Notes under the pieces: model-generated
Seen by the model: the letters and a program-made list of their open reading frames with translations, nothing else
What the model was told of the DNA's origin: nothing
The model's database searches: none
Position numbers and translations under genes: made by a program
DNA from: JBBQLG01 sp964251665
Lineage (GTDB): Bacteria > Bacteroidota > Bacteroidia > Cytophagales > Spirosomataceae
Direction of reading: 5' to 3'
DNA length: 64,000 nt
NCBI GenBank assembly: GCA_964251665.1
Contig: CAXUKO010000002.1
Coordinates: 186,001 to 250,000 of the forward strand
Shown: piece after piece, positions 42,779-52,141 of the stretch
How positions within the stretch are numbered: position 1 is the first letter of the stretch
Layout of the letters: each line of letters begins with the position of its first letter

Positions 42779-44620
42779 ATGATCGCTCAACGCCCGAACT
42801 TTGGCTTTGCTACCTGCCAGGAAGAAACATTAGCTGCTGACCACCCTCAGAATCTGTTACCCCGCGCTGTGTCGCGGCCCAATGCCTACCAGCTTTTAGA
42901 TGGTGAGTGGCGCTTTGCCATCGACGCCGACGACCGGGGGCTGGCGGATAACTGGTGCCTCGGCCACGATTATCAGCGTACGGCCCACTGGCCCGGCTCG
43001 ATTGAGTCGCACATGGCGGAAGCCAAAGACCAAACCGCCGACTGGCACGATAAAGTAGTTGCCTGGTACGAGCGGGATTTTACGCTGCCCCCCAAGGGCG
43101 AGTCACCCGTGCCGGAGCTATTTCAGTTGACGTTCGGGGCCTGTGGCTACGAAACGCGCGTCTGGCTCAATGGCCGTCCCCTGAGTACCATCGAAGGCGA
43201 GGCCATTCACTTCGGCGAATACACCTCGTTTTCGTATGAACTGATGCCGGATTACCTCCAGGAAACCAACCGGCTCACCGTCCGCATTGCCGATACCATG
43301 GACGCCGATATCCCGCGTGGTAAGCAGGAGTCGCATGTATACAAGCGGGGCGGCATCTGGTATCAGACGTATACCGGAGCCGTGCGCAGCATCTGGCTCG
43401 AAACGGTCGAACGCAACCGGCTGCGTTCGCGGGTAGGCGTGGTGAGCGTGGTCGAAGACAACCTGGTGCGTTTCAACCTGACGCTCCGTATTCACGACCC
43501 CGGCGATTACGTTGTCCGGCTGATTGTACTGCCCTGTGGCCACGACGATGTGGACAGCGGTACCGTTCAGCCATTGGCCATGTCGGACTACCCCTTGCGA
43601 TTAACCGCCGGACAACGCGAACAGCGGCTCGTGATTGAAGTGCCGGACGCCCGGCCCTGGTCGCCGGATGACCCTAAACTGTACCGGCTGATCGCCGAAC
43701 TGATCGACAGTAGCGGTAATCCCGCCCGAATCGATACGCATTTTGGCCTGCGTAAGATTGAAGCGCGGGGCTGTAATGTGTACCTCAATAACCAACCGAT
43801 CTACCTCGACGGTATTCTCTACCAGCCCGGTACGGCTACCTTCGACGAGATCAAGCGGCACTTTCGGGCCATGAAAGAACTCGGCTGCAATCTGGTGCGG
43901 GTGCATATTGCCGGGGTAGACCCGCGTATTTATAATCTGGCCGACGAAATGGGCCTGCTGTTGTGGGTCGAAGTACCCAGCCCCCACAGTTCGACCATGA
44001 TTAGCCGCGAGAACCACCGGGCTGAGCTAATGCGCATGCTCACGCTGATGGGTACGAACCCGGCCATTGTGATCTGGAGCCTGTACAATGAGGACTGGGG
44101 TGCCCAGGACATCGCGACCAATGCCGAGACGCGGCAGTACATTGTTGATACGTACCACTACATGCAGATCGCCCAGCCGCAGTTTCTGGTAGTCGACAAT
44201 GATGGCTGGCATCATATTTCATGGCTGGGTCGTCTGAAATCCGATCTGCTTACGGCCCACCTCTACACACCCGACCCCGACCACTGGCGCGACCTGCTGA
44301 CGCGCATCACGGCGGGGCAAATGGACGGGGTTGCGGCCTTTCCGCTGGTAGTGGGCGATCCGTTTTTCTACCGGCATCAGGTGCCGCTGATTGTAAGTGA
44401 GTGGGGTGGCTTTGGCTTTTCGGACTACGGCGGACCAAACGATAGTGCCAGCCGGACTGACCGCATCCGGCAGTTTAAGGAAGAACTTCGTCGGCACGCC
44501 ATCGCGGGTGACGTGTACACGCAGGCGACCAACATTGAAGAGGAACAGAACGGCCTGATCGACTTCCACACGGGTGAGTTGTCGGTACCGGCGGGGCTGT
44601 TGCAGTCACGACCCGATTAG
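42779..44620 (+). CDS. Glycoside hydrolase family 2
   Basis: A 613-residue GH2 enzyme. The N-terminal jelly roll at about 1-190 has LLDGEWRFAIDADDRG and VVAWYERDFTLP, then CGYETRVWLNGRPL. The Ig-like middle follows to about 300. The TIM barrel has the acid/base Glu438 in SLYNEDWG and the nucleophile Glu541 in VSEWGGFG. No signal peptide, so the enzyme is cytosolic. GH2 includes beta-galactosidase, beta-mannosidase and beta-glucuronidase; the specificity cannot be read from these motifs. It precedes treZ by 217 bases in the same direction. The C-terminal domain is short compared with LacZ. Confidence 0.93.
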   Translation: MIAQRPNFGFATCQEETLAADHPQNLLPRAVSRPNAYQLLDGEWRFAIDADDRGLADNWCLGHDYQRTAHWPGSIESHMAEAKDQTADWHDKVVAWYERDFTLPPKGESPVPELFQLTFGACGYETRVWLNGRPLSTIEGEAIHFGEYTSFSYELMPDYLQETNRLTVRIADTMDADIPRGKQESHVYKRGGIWYQTYTGAVRSIWLETVERNRLRSRVGVVSVVEDNLVRFNLTLRIHDPGDYVVRLIVLPCGHDDVDSGTVQPLAMSDYPLRLTAGQREQRLVIEVPDARPWSPDDPKLYRLIAELIDSSGNPARIDTHFGLRKIEARGCNVYLNNQPIYLDGILYQPGTATFDEIKRHFRAMKELGCNLVRVHIAGVDPRIYNLADEMGLLLWVEVPSPHSSTMISRENHRAELMRMLTLMGTNPAIVIWSLYNEDWGAQDIATNAETRQYIVDTYHYMQIAQPQFLVVDNDGWHHISWLGRLKSDLLTAHLYTPDPDHWRDLLTRITAGQMDGVAAFPLVVGDPFFYRHQVPLIVSEWGGFGFSDYGGPNDSASRTDRIRQFKEELRRHAIAGDVYTQATNIEEEQNGLIDFHTGELSVPAGLLQSRPD

Positions 44621-44837
44621 CCATAGGGTTTACCATAAGTTTTACCGGCTGCCGAGCCGTTGCCTTATTTCCGGGTTCATGCTGTAAACTCTGCTAAGTA
44701 AATAGAGTTAAACAGAAAAAGCTTAGTGTCAATATATATCGGGTTTCCTGCTGCAAACAGGACGGTTCCTGCGTGTGGAAACAAGGTTTATCCGAACAAT
44801 ATGACTTTAAACAGTATGGCAGCAGAATGTTACGATT

Positions 44838-46706
44838 ATGATGAATCAGATAGATGCACCCAGGCAGATCGATGTAAACAAACGCCAGATTGGGCTAACC
44901 TTTACAGAACACGGCATTGCCAGATTAGTTGTGTGGGCACCTTTGGCCGGGCAGGTGGCTGTTCGGATCAATGAGCAGCCATCACCCGTTGCCCTCGAAA
45001 AAGAAGACATGGGCTACTGGTGTGTCGAAACCAGAGCGATTAAACCCGGCGACCGGTACAAACTGGTGCTGAACAACGAAAAAGAACTGCCCAGCCCAAC
45101 ATCGCTGTCGCAGCCCGACGGGGTGCATGGGCCTTCGCAGGCATTCGATACCAGTCATTTTTACTGGGAAGACCACAGCTGGGTGAACCCGTCGCTGGAC
45201 GATTACATACTTTACGAACTGCATACCGGCACGTTCACCCCCAAGGGCACCTTTGCTGCCATCGAGGAAAAACTGGACCATCTGAAAGCCCTCGGGATCA
45301 ACGCCATCGAGATTATGCCCGTAGCTCAGTTCCCGGATTCGCGCAACTGGGGCTACGACGGGGTGTTTCCCTATGCCGTGCAAAATTCATACGGCGGCCC
45401 CGCCGGGCTGCAACACTTAGTTAATGCCTGTCACTACCGGGGTATCGCCGTGGTGCTGGATGTAGTCTACAATCACTTCGGGCCGGAGGGTAATTATCTC
45501 AAAGAGTATGGCCCTTATTTCACCAGCACGCACTGTACCCCCTGGGGCGATGCCATTAATTTCGATGATGCCTGGTGCGACGGTGCCCGCCATTATTTCA
45601 TCGAGAATGCCCTGATGTGGTTCCGCGATTTTCACATCGATGCCCTCCGGCTCGATGCGGTCCATGCCATCAAGGATTTCAGTCCAACCCACATTCTGGC
45701 CGAAATAAAGGAACATACCGATCGGCTCATGGCCGCTACGGGTCGTCAGCATTACCTGATTGTGGAGAGTGACCTCAACGACCCCCGCTATATTGATCCG
45801 CTGGACGCGAAAGGCTACGGCATGGATGCGCAGTGGATTGATGAATTTCACCACGCGCTGCGGGTGTCGGTCGGCGAGGAGCGCAACGGATACTATGCCG
45901 ATTTCAACGGCGTAGGTCACCTTGCCAAGTCCTACCGGGATGCGTACGTCTACGACGGTCAGTTTTCAGAAACCCGGCAGCGGAAGTTTGGCCGCCGGGC
46001 AGAACATAATCCGGGGCAGCAGTTCGTGGTCTTCTCCCAGAACCACGATCAGGTCGGTAACCGCAAGTTAGGCGAGCGGTCGGGTCAGCTATTCAGTTTC
46101 GAGACGCTGAAGCTCATGGCCGGGGCCGTACTGGTCAGTCCGTACATTCCCCTGCTGTTCATGGGCGAAGAATGGGGGGAAACAAATCCATTCCTCTACT
46201 TCGTGAGCCATACCGACCCCGAACTGGCCGAAGCCGTACGGAAGGGGCGTACCGAAGAATTTGCCGCATTTCATACAGACGGTGAGGTGCCCAACCCCCA
46301 GGCCGAAGAGACCTTTCTGCGGTCGAAATTACAGTGGGAATTGCTCGATCAATCGACGCACCAAACCCTGTTCCGCTATTATCAGGCCTTTATTGCCCTG
46401 CGTCGGCAACAACCGGCCCTGCGTCATCTCGACCGGGAGCAACTGGAAGTGATCCATACCGACAACGAGCCGGTGCTGGCCCTGCACCGCTGGTATCAGA
46501 GCCAGCACATACTTTGCGTACTGAATTTTGCCCATGACCAGCAATCGTTTGTCATGCCCGCCTGGAGCAAGTCCTGGACCAGACTGATCGATTCGGCCGA
46601 CCCGATGTGGCAGGGGCCGGGTGCTGCGCCCGGTCAGGTTGCCGATGGGGACACCCTGACGCTCCAGCCCGAATCCATTCTCATTTACACCCAACGTCAT
46701 GACTAA
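44838..46706 (+). CDS. treZ: Malto-oligosyltrehalose trehalohydrolase
   Basis: A 622-residue GH13 enzyme that releases trehalose from maltooligosyl-trehalose made by TreY. An N-terminal E-set domain (about 18-100, VWAPLAGQVAVRINE) precedes the barrel. The barrel has ILYELHTGTFTPKGTFAA, GYDGVFPYAVQNSYGGP, DVVYNHFGPEGNY, IDALRLDAVHAI with the nucleophile Asp, and FSQNHDQVGNR. The exact pattern GYDGVxxYAVxxSYGGP is a TreZ hallmark. The gene overlaps treY by 8 bases. Cytosolic. Start at the first of two adjacent ATG codons (44838); the second (44841) is also possible. Confidence 0.97.
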   Translation: MMNQIDAPRQIDVNKRQIGLTFTEHGIARLVVWAPLAGQVAVRINEQPSPVALEKEDMGYWCVETRAIKPGDRYKLVLNNEKELPSPTSLSQPDGVHGPSQAFDTSHFYWEDHSWVNPSLDDYILYELHTGTFTPKGTFAAIEEKLDHLKALGINAIEIMPVAQFPDSRNWGYDGVFPYAVQNSYGGPAGLQHLVNACHYRGIAVVLDVVYNHFGPEGNYLKEYGPYFTSTHCTPWGDAINFDDAWCDGARHYFIENALMWFRDFHIDALRLDAVHAIKDFSPTHILAEIKEHTDRLMAATGRQHYLIVESDLNDPRYIDPLDAKGYGMDAQWIDEFHHALRVSVGEERNGYYADFNGVGHLAKSYRDAYVYDGQFSETRQRKFGRRAEHNPGQQFVVFSQNHDQVGNRKLGERSGQLFSFETLKLMAGAVLVSPYIPLLFMGEEWGETNPFLYFVSHTDPELAEAVRKGRTEEFAAFHTDGEVPNPQAEETFLRSKLQWELLDQSTHQTLFRYYQAFIALRRQQPALRHLDREQLEVIHTDNEPVLALHRWYQSQHILCVLNFAHDQQSFVMPAWSKSWTRLIDSADPMWQGPGAAPGQVADGDTLTLQPESILIYTQRHD

Positions 46707-49428
46707 TCCGGTATCAACTTACCGTCTTCAATTTCATAAAGACTTTACTTTCAATAATTTAGAGCGTATTATTCCATACTTGCACCAGTTAGGCGTTGGT
46801 ACGGTTTATGCCTCGCCCATAACGGAGGCCGTACCCGGCAGCGTGCACGGCTACGATTCGGTTAATCCGCACCGGGTCAACCCGGAAATCGGCACCGAAG
46901 ACCAGTTAAAAGCCCTTAGCCAGCGCTTGTCCGGGCTGGGGATAAACTGGTTGCAGGACATCGTGCCCAACCACATGGCGTTCGATCCGCACAATCCGTG
47001 GCTCATGGATGTGCTGGAAAAAGGTCAACGCTCGATCTACGCACCGTTTTTCGACATCAACTGGACCAGCCCCGTACATGACGGGCGCCTGATGGTGCCG
47101 TTTCTGGGGTCGCCTTTAGCAGAGATCATTGATAAAAACGAACTGAGTGTCGCCTGGCAGAAGCAGCGGTTGGTGATTACTTATTACGAAACGGCATATC
47201 CATTGCATCTGCGGTCTTACGCCACCGTTTTTGGGGCTGCCGGTGCTGCACCCAGTCAGGCAATGCAGACACTGCTGGCCGACATTCAGGCCATTGAAGC
47301 GGTTACGGACCCAAAACAATACAGCCTGCGCTGCGCCGAATTTCAGACCCGGATCGCGGCCCAGATAAGTGAGGAATCGCCCGATTACCTGACGAATTGC
47401 CTGAACGCGGTAAATACCGATCCGGCCTATATCCGGGAGATTACCGACGAGCAGGCCTATGAACTCTGTTACCATGCCGAAACCGACCAGCGGATTAACT
47501 ACCGACGCTTCTTTACCGTTAACGGCCTGATTTGCCTGAATATACAGAACCCAGTCGTGTTTGAGCACTTCCACAAACGCCTTAAACTGTGGCTCGATCA
47601 GGGAATTTTTCAGGGCCTGCGTGTCGACCATATCGACGGCCTTTCCGATCCCAGCCGCTACCTGACGCAACTGCGTGAACTGGCGGGCGATGACGCCTAC
47701 ATCGTTATTGAGAAGATTTTGCAGGCGAATGAAGAACTGCCCCGGCAGTGGCCCATTCAGGGTGAAACGGGCTACGCCTATCTGTCGATGGTGAACAACC
47801 TCTTCACCCGGATCAGTAGCCAGGCTAAATTTACCCGGTTCTACACCAAATTGCTGGGCGAAAAACTGTCCGTTCGTCGGGAGGTGCTGGATAAAAAAGC
47901 GTATATCCTGAGTGAGCACATGCAGGGCGAACTGAACAACCTGCACCAGTTATTTCTCAACTTGAATCTGGTTGATACCGCTGCACTGGATGCCCTGCCG
48001 CCCGACAGCCTGAAAGATGCCATTGGCGAGTTTCTGACCCGTTGCCCGGTGTACCGGTATTACGGAAACAGCCTGCCTTTAGCCGACGATGAAGCTACGG
48101 CCGTTCGGGGTATTTTTACCCGAATCCGGCAGGCCAACGCCGACCTCGCCCCTGCGGTGGACCAACTCGAAGAGGCTCTGTTAACAAAACCCGCTGCGGC
48201 CGATGCTGACTACAGGCAGCGTGCGCTCCGATTTTATCAGCGGAGTATGCAGTTCACTGGTCCGCTGATGGCGAAGGGCGTGGAGGATACGCTCATGTAC
48301 GTCTACAACCGATTTATTGGCCATGACGAGGTGGGTGATTCGCCGGAGTACTTTGGGCTGACGGTAGATGCCTTTCATCAGAAGATGGTGGATCGGCAGG
48401 CCAACTGGCCCCTGGCGCTCAACGCTACCTCAACGCACGATACCAAACGGGGCGAAGACGTACGGAGCCGACTCAACGTACTGACCGAACTAACCGACGA
48501 GTGGACTGAAACGGTACTGGCCTGGCAACTGCTCAACCGCCCCGAAGCCGACGCTACGGGTGAGCAGCCGGAACTGGAAGCGCCCGACCGCAACGACGAG
48601 TATTTTATTTACCAGACCCTGATTGGCGCGTATCCGATGCCCGATCAGGACGAGGATGATTTTCCGAATCGTCTGAAAGAATACCTCCAGAAAGCCCTGC
48701 GCGAGGCAAAACGAAACTCCAGTTGGGGCGCACCCGACGAAGCCTACGAAGCCGCTACCCAGGCGTTTGCTGCCCGGCTCCTGGACCGGAAACGACCGTT
48801 TTGGGCGCATTTTCAGGCGTTTCACCGACGCGTAGCCGACTTTGGCATTGCTAATTCGCTGGCGCAGGTCGTGCTGAAATGCACCTGCCCCGGCCTGCCG
48901 GATGTGTACCAGGGCTGCGAAGGCTGGGACCTGAGTTTGGTCGATCCCGATAACCGCCGATCGGTAGATTTCGCGCAGCGGCAACAGGCGCTGGCCGAGG
49001 TAGCGGCTTACGAAGACGGGCAGGCTGCCGCACCATTATGGGCCAGTCGCTACGATGCCCGCATTAAACTGTGGCTACTCTACAAATTGCTCAACGAGCG
49101 CAAGCAACAGCCTGACCTGTTTGCTACGGGCGAATACCTGCCACTGACGGTGACCGGTGCGCAGCAGCAGCACGTGATGGCGTTTGCCCGCCGTCAGGAC
49201 ACGGTTTGGTACGTAGTCGCGGTGCCGCTGGGCCTGGCCGAACTCTGTACCGAACAACAGACGGACGCTGTCTCGGCCGACTGGGGCGATACCAGTATTC
49301 TGTTACCCACCGACGCCCCGGTTCAGTGGCAGCATCGCCTGTTAAACACATCGGGCCAGTCCGAGAACGGCATTGCAGTGAGCGAGGTATTCGGGGACTT
49401 GCCGCTGGCGGTGCTGCGATTAAGCTGA
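46699..49428 (+). CDS. treY: Malto-oligosyltrehalose synthase
   Basis: A 909-residue GH13 enzyme that rearranges the terminal alpha-1,4 bond of a maltodextrin into the alpha-1,1 bond of trehalose. The start PVSTYRLQFHKDFTFNNLE, followed by AVPGSVHGYD and LQDIVPNHMAF, is diagnostic. Later FFTVNGLICLNIQNP and GLRVDHIDGLSDPSRYL contain catalytic Asp, and LNATSTHDTKRGEDVRSRLN is the best TreY signature. The C-terminus has PGLPDVYQGCEGWDLSLVDP. The gene begins inside the last codons of treZ (8-base overlap). A convergent stem fills the gap to the next gene. The pathway needs a glycogen-derived linear substrate; no treX debranching gene is in the window. Confidence 0.97.
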   Translation: MTNPVSTYRLQFHKDFTFNNLERIIPYLHQLGVGTVYASPITEAVPGSVHGYDSVNPHRVNPEIGTEDQLKALSQRLSGLGINWLQDIVPNHMAFDPHNPWLMDVLEKGQRSIYAPFFDINWTSPVHDGRLMVPFLGSPLAEIIDKNELSVAWQKQRLVITYYETAYPLHLRSYATVFGAAGAAPSQAMQTLLADIQAIEAVTDPKQYSLRCAEFQTRIAAQISEESPDYLTNCLNAVNTDPAYIREITDEQAYELCYHAETDQRINYRRFFTVNGLICLNIQNPVVFEHFHKRLKLWLDQGIFQGLRVDHIDGLSDPSRYLTQLRELAGDDAYIVIEKILQANEELPRQWPIQGETGYAYLSMVNNLFTRISSQAKFTRFYTKLLGEKLSVRREVLDKKAYILSEHMQGELNNLHQLFLNLNLVDTAALDALPPDSLKDAIGEFLTRCPVYRYYGNSLPLADDEATAVRGIFTRIRQANADLAPAVDQLEEALLTKPAAADADYRQRALRFYQRSMQFTGPLMAKGVEDTLMYVYNRFIGHDEVGDSPEYFGLTVDAFHQKMVDRQANWPLALNATSTHDTKRGEDVRSRLNVLTELTDEWTETVLAWQLLNRPEADATGEQPELEAPDRNDEYFIYQTLIGAYPMPDQDEDDFPNRLKEYLQKALREAKRNSSWGAPDEAYEAATQAFAARLLDRKRPFWAHFQAFHRRVADFGIANSLAQVVLKCTCPGLPDVYQGCEGWDLSLVDPDNRRSVDFAQRQQALAEVAAYEDGQAAAPLWASRYDARIKLWLLYKLLNERKQQPDLFATGEYLPLTVTGAQQQHVMAFARRQDTVWYVVAVPLGLAELCTEQQTDAVSADWGDTSILLPTDAPVQWQHRLLNTSGQSENGIAVSEVFGDLPLAVLRLS

Positions 49429-49456
49429 CCTGATCGGTCCGGCTTTCCGGTCAGGT
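49428..49456. terminator. Short hairpin between convergent stops
   Basis: ACCTGATCGG (49428-49437) pairs with CCGGTCAGGT (49447-49456) with a single U-G, leaving a nine-base loop. It occupies exactly the gap between the treY stop and the GH13 lipoprotein stop. The following T-run is only three bases, so strength is uncertain. Confidence 0.55.
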
Positions 49457-51157
49457 TTACTTCCTCAACCGATACCAATTGTAGCCGTAGCCGGGTAAGG
49501 TCAGCGTGTGGGTACTGTCGGCGGTGGGTTTGCTGGTGGTGGCGTCCAGTACACTTTGCAGGGTGCCGTTGGCCGTTAGCCGCACCGGTTGCGGTTGGGG
49601 GCTGACGTTATGCACCATCACGACCGAGCGACCCTGCCAGTCGTAGCGAATCGCCATCGTCGCGGGCGAGGCCGTGTCCAGCAGACGCCAGTTGCCCCAG
49701 CCAATTTCGGGACAGGCTTTGCGCACCCGAATCATCCGCGTCATCCAGTTCAGCAGAGACGTAGAGTCTTGTTGTTCGCTGGCCACGTTTATCCGCTGGT
49801 AGCCGTAATCGCCCCCGCTGATAACGGGCCGGATCAGGCGGGTTCCTGTCGAAAAACCGCCATTTGTCGCGGTTGACCATTGCATGGGCGTTCGGACAGA
49901 GAGCCGCTCCGTCAGGGCGAGGTTATCGCCCATGCCCAATTCCTCGCCATAGCGGATGGCGGGCGCACCCGGCAGCGAAAAAGTAATACTGTAGGCCAGC
50001 TCAATCAGTTTACGATTGCCCAGCATGGGAGCCAGCCGACGCCGGATGCCCCGGTTATAAAGCTGCATGTTTTTTTGCGGCCCAAACCTGGCATACACCT
50101 CGTCGCGCTGCTCGTCGCTGAGTCGGCCGAGGTCGATCTCGTCATGATTGCGGAGAAAATTAGCCCATTGTCCCGTTGGCGGAATGCCCCGCGTTGCCGT
50201 CAGGGCTTTGGTAAATGGTTCGGGTTTACCGGTAGCCAGCGCGTAAAACAGGTGCTGATTGGCGTAGAAGTTGAACATCATTTGCAGACCGCTGCCGTTA
50301 TCCCCGAAATAGTCTTTCTGATCTTTGGGATCGACATTGGCTTCTCCCAGCACGATAGCGTCGCCCTTCCGCCACTGCATAAACTGGTGCATCTGCGTAA
50401 TCAATTCAAATTGATGCGGAGGGTCTTCCTTGCCGGTCTTCGCGACTTCGATGAAAAATGGCACCGCATCGAGCCGAAACCCCGACATGCCGGTCTTTAG
50501 CCAGTAACCAATAATCTTACGCACTTCGCGCTGTACCGCTAAATTCTGCGCATTCAGGTCGGGCTGGAAGTTGTAAAAGCGGTGGTAGTAGTAGGCCCCA
50601 GCCTGCTTGTCCAGTGTCCAGGTTTCGGTCTGAACACCCGGAAAAATGACGCCCTTATCCCAGTCGTCGGGCCGGGTTTTAGACCAGATATACCAGTCAT
50701 GATAGGGTGATTTAGGGTTGCGCCGGGCTTGCTGAAACCACGGATGCTGATCGGAGGTGTGGTTGATGACCAGGTCCATAATCACGCGGATACCCCGTTT
50801 GCCCGCTTCCCGCATGAAGGTGTCAAAGTCGGCGCGGGTCCCTAACCGACTATCGATGCCGTAAAAATCGGCCACGTCATAGCCATCATCCTTATTGGGC
50901 GAGGGCTGAAAGGGGGCCAGCCAGATGACATCGACCGACAGGTTTTTGAGATAATCCAGTTGCTGCGTCAATCCAATGAAATCGCCCACACCATCGCCGT
51001 CCGAGTCTTTAAATACTTTAACGTCGAGGTTGTAGATCAGACTGTTTTTGTACCAGAGTTCCTCAACCATATCGGCGGGAACGGGTGTCGCGGGCTTTTC
51101 TTCAGGCTTGCACTGGAGCAGCAGGACGGCTATCAGACTAAAAAGCAGGTGTTTCAT
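49457..51157 (-). CDS. GH13 lipoprotein, trehalose-synthase-like alpha-glucan enzyme
   Basis: A 566-residue lipoprotein (signal with lipobox VLLLQCK, Cys16). The GH13 barrel has LWYKNSLIYNLDVKVF and SDGDGVGDFIGLTQQLDYL, the opening typical of TreS-like GH13_16 enzymes. VDVIWLAPFQPSP follows, then SGFRLDAVPFF with nucleophile Asp230, LGEANVD with acid/base Glu272 and LRNHDEIDL. The C-terminal beta domain ends with GYGYNWYRL. TreS interconverts maltose and trehalose in the cytosol. Here the lipid anchor predicts a periplasmic or surface location. The TreS versus amylase choice is not resolved. It is convergent with treZ-treY. Confidence 0.88.
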   Translation of the reverse strand: MKHLLFSLIAVLLLQCKPEEKPATPVPADMVEELWYKNSLIYNLDVKVFKDSDGDGVGDFIGLTQQLDYLKNLSVDVIWLAPFQPSPNKDDGYDVADFYGIDSRLGTRADFDTFMREAGKRGIRVIMDLVINHTSDQHPWFQQARRNPKSPYHDWYIWSKTRPDDWDKGVIFPGVQTETWTLDKQAGAYYYHRFYNFQPDLNAQNLAVQREVRKIIGYWLKTGMSGFRLDAVPFFIEVAKTGKEDPPHQFELITQMHQFMQWRKGDAIVLGEANVDPKDQKDYFGDNGSGLQMMFNFYANQHLFYALATGKPEPFTKALTATRGIPPTGQWANFLRNHDEIDLGRLSDEQRDEVYARFGPQKNMQLYNRGIRRRLAPMLGNRKLIELAYSITFSLPGAPAIRYGEELGMGDNLALTERLSVRTPMQWSTATNGGFSTGTRLIRPVISGGDYGYQRINVASEQQDSTSLLNWMTRMIRVRKACPEIGWGNWRLLDTASPATMAIRYDWQGRSVVMVHNVSPQPQPVRLTANGTLQSVLDATTSKPTADSTHTLTLPGYGYNWYRLRK

Positions 51158-51334
51158 GAATGGCTAATCGGATTACTGGTATAACTGATGGCCCATAGAA
51201 TTTGCTGATAACTTGATTATTCGGGCCGCTGCCCAGTTTACAATCCGGTTCTGTAAACAAAATTCTGCTGGTTTTACCCATAAGTCAATCAATTTGGTAG
51301 GCTATGTAGTTACTACTATTCAAGTCGTTGCCTA

Positions 51335-52024
51335 ATGAAAAAAGAAGAGATTCGATTAGATGATTGGTACCGTATTCTGTTCGGGCAGGCACCACCGGAA
51401 TTTCTGCTCGAAGTTCTTTTTCGAGCCATAATCATTTATTTTTTCATGCTGGTGCTGATCCGCTTTCTGGGTAAGCGAATGAGTGGTCAGCTCACCCTGA
51501 CGGAAATGTCGGTTATGCTGACACTGGGTGCCATTGTCTCCCCCTCGCTGGAAGCGCCCGAACGGGGTATTCTGCTGGGAATTTTTGCCATGTTGTGTAC
51601 GCTGACGTTTCAGCGCGGCACCACCTGGCTGGCCTTCCGTAATAAGACTGTTGAACACGCTACGCAGGGCGAACCAACCCGATTGATAAAAGACGGCATA
51701 CTCGATCTGGGTAATCTGGCCGATACCCGCATCTCACGGCAACAGATTTTCGCGCAGTTACGGGGGCAGAATATTTACAACGTCAGCCAGGTGAAACGGC
51801 TGTACCTCGAAGCGGCCGGTGATTTCAGCATCTATCAGGCCGACGATAAACGACCCGGCTTATCGACCCTGCCCACCGATGAAGACCCGGTGATTCGTCA
51901 GATTCAGCCTTATGCCGACGACACAATGGCCTGCACCAGTTGCGCAAATACCACAAAAGTAGACAAGGCTGCTGAGCCCTGCACCGTATGCGGAGCCGAG
52001 GCCTGGACGGAAGCTGTGAGGTAA
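51335..52024 (+). CDS. YetF/DUF421 membrane protein with zinc-ribbon tail
   Basis: A 229-residue protein. Three transmembrane helices lie at about 25-95 (LFRAIIIYFFMLVLIRFLGK, MSVMLTLGAIVSPSLEA, GILLGIFAMLCTLTFQ). The DUF421/YetF soluble domain follows at about 105-165 (RLIKDGILDLGNLADTRISR, QQIFAQLRGQNIYNVSQVK, RLYLEAAGDFSIYQ). The last 35 residues have two CxxC pairs, CTSC and CTVC, spaced 15 residues apart, an apparent zinc ribbon not part of the usual YetF core. Neighbours are a close paralogue 118 bases downstream. The function of the family is not known in molecular terms; a role in membrane stress or in forming transmembrane assemblies has been proposed. Confidence 0.85.
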   Translation: MKKEEIRLDDWYRILFGQAPPEFLLEVLFRAIIIYFFMLVLIRFLGKRMSGQLTLTEMSVMLTLGAIVSPSLEAPERGILLGIFAMLCTLTFQRGTTWLAFRNKTVEHATQGEPTRLIKDGILDLGNLADTRISRQQIFAQLRGQNIYNVSQVKRLYLEAAGDFSIYQADDKRPGLSTLPTDEDPVIRQIQPYADDTMACTSCANTTKVDKAAEPCTVCGAEAWTEAVR

Positions 52025-52038
52025 GTTGGTAAGTTGAT

Positions 52039-52102
52039 AAGTCGGTAAGTTGGTAAGAACTAATCTGTTCACTACTTCTCGTCACTTACCACTTACCGAC
52101 TT
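52039..52102. repeat. Inverted repeat between the two YetF-like genes
   Basis: AAGTCGGTAAGTTGGTAAG (52039-52057) pairs with CTTACCACTTACCGACTT (52085-52102), missing one base. Flanks hold several short copies of GTAAGTTG and ACTG. It could form an 18-base-pair stem with a one-base bulge, acting as a terminator for the first gene or a processing site. Confidence 0.65.
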
Positions 52103-52141
52103 ACTAACTGACTGACTGACCGACTGATTAAACATTTTAGT

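Noticed and set aside
44726..44974. 82-codon plus-strand frame before treZ
   Set aside because: It overlaps the start of treZ in another frame and its product is Cys-rich chance text.
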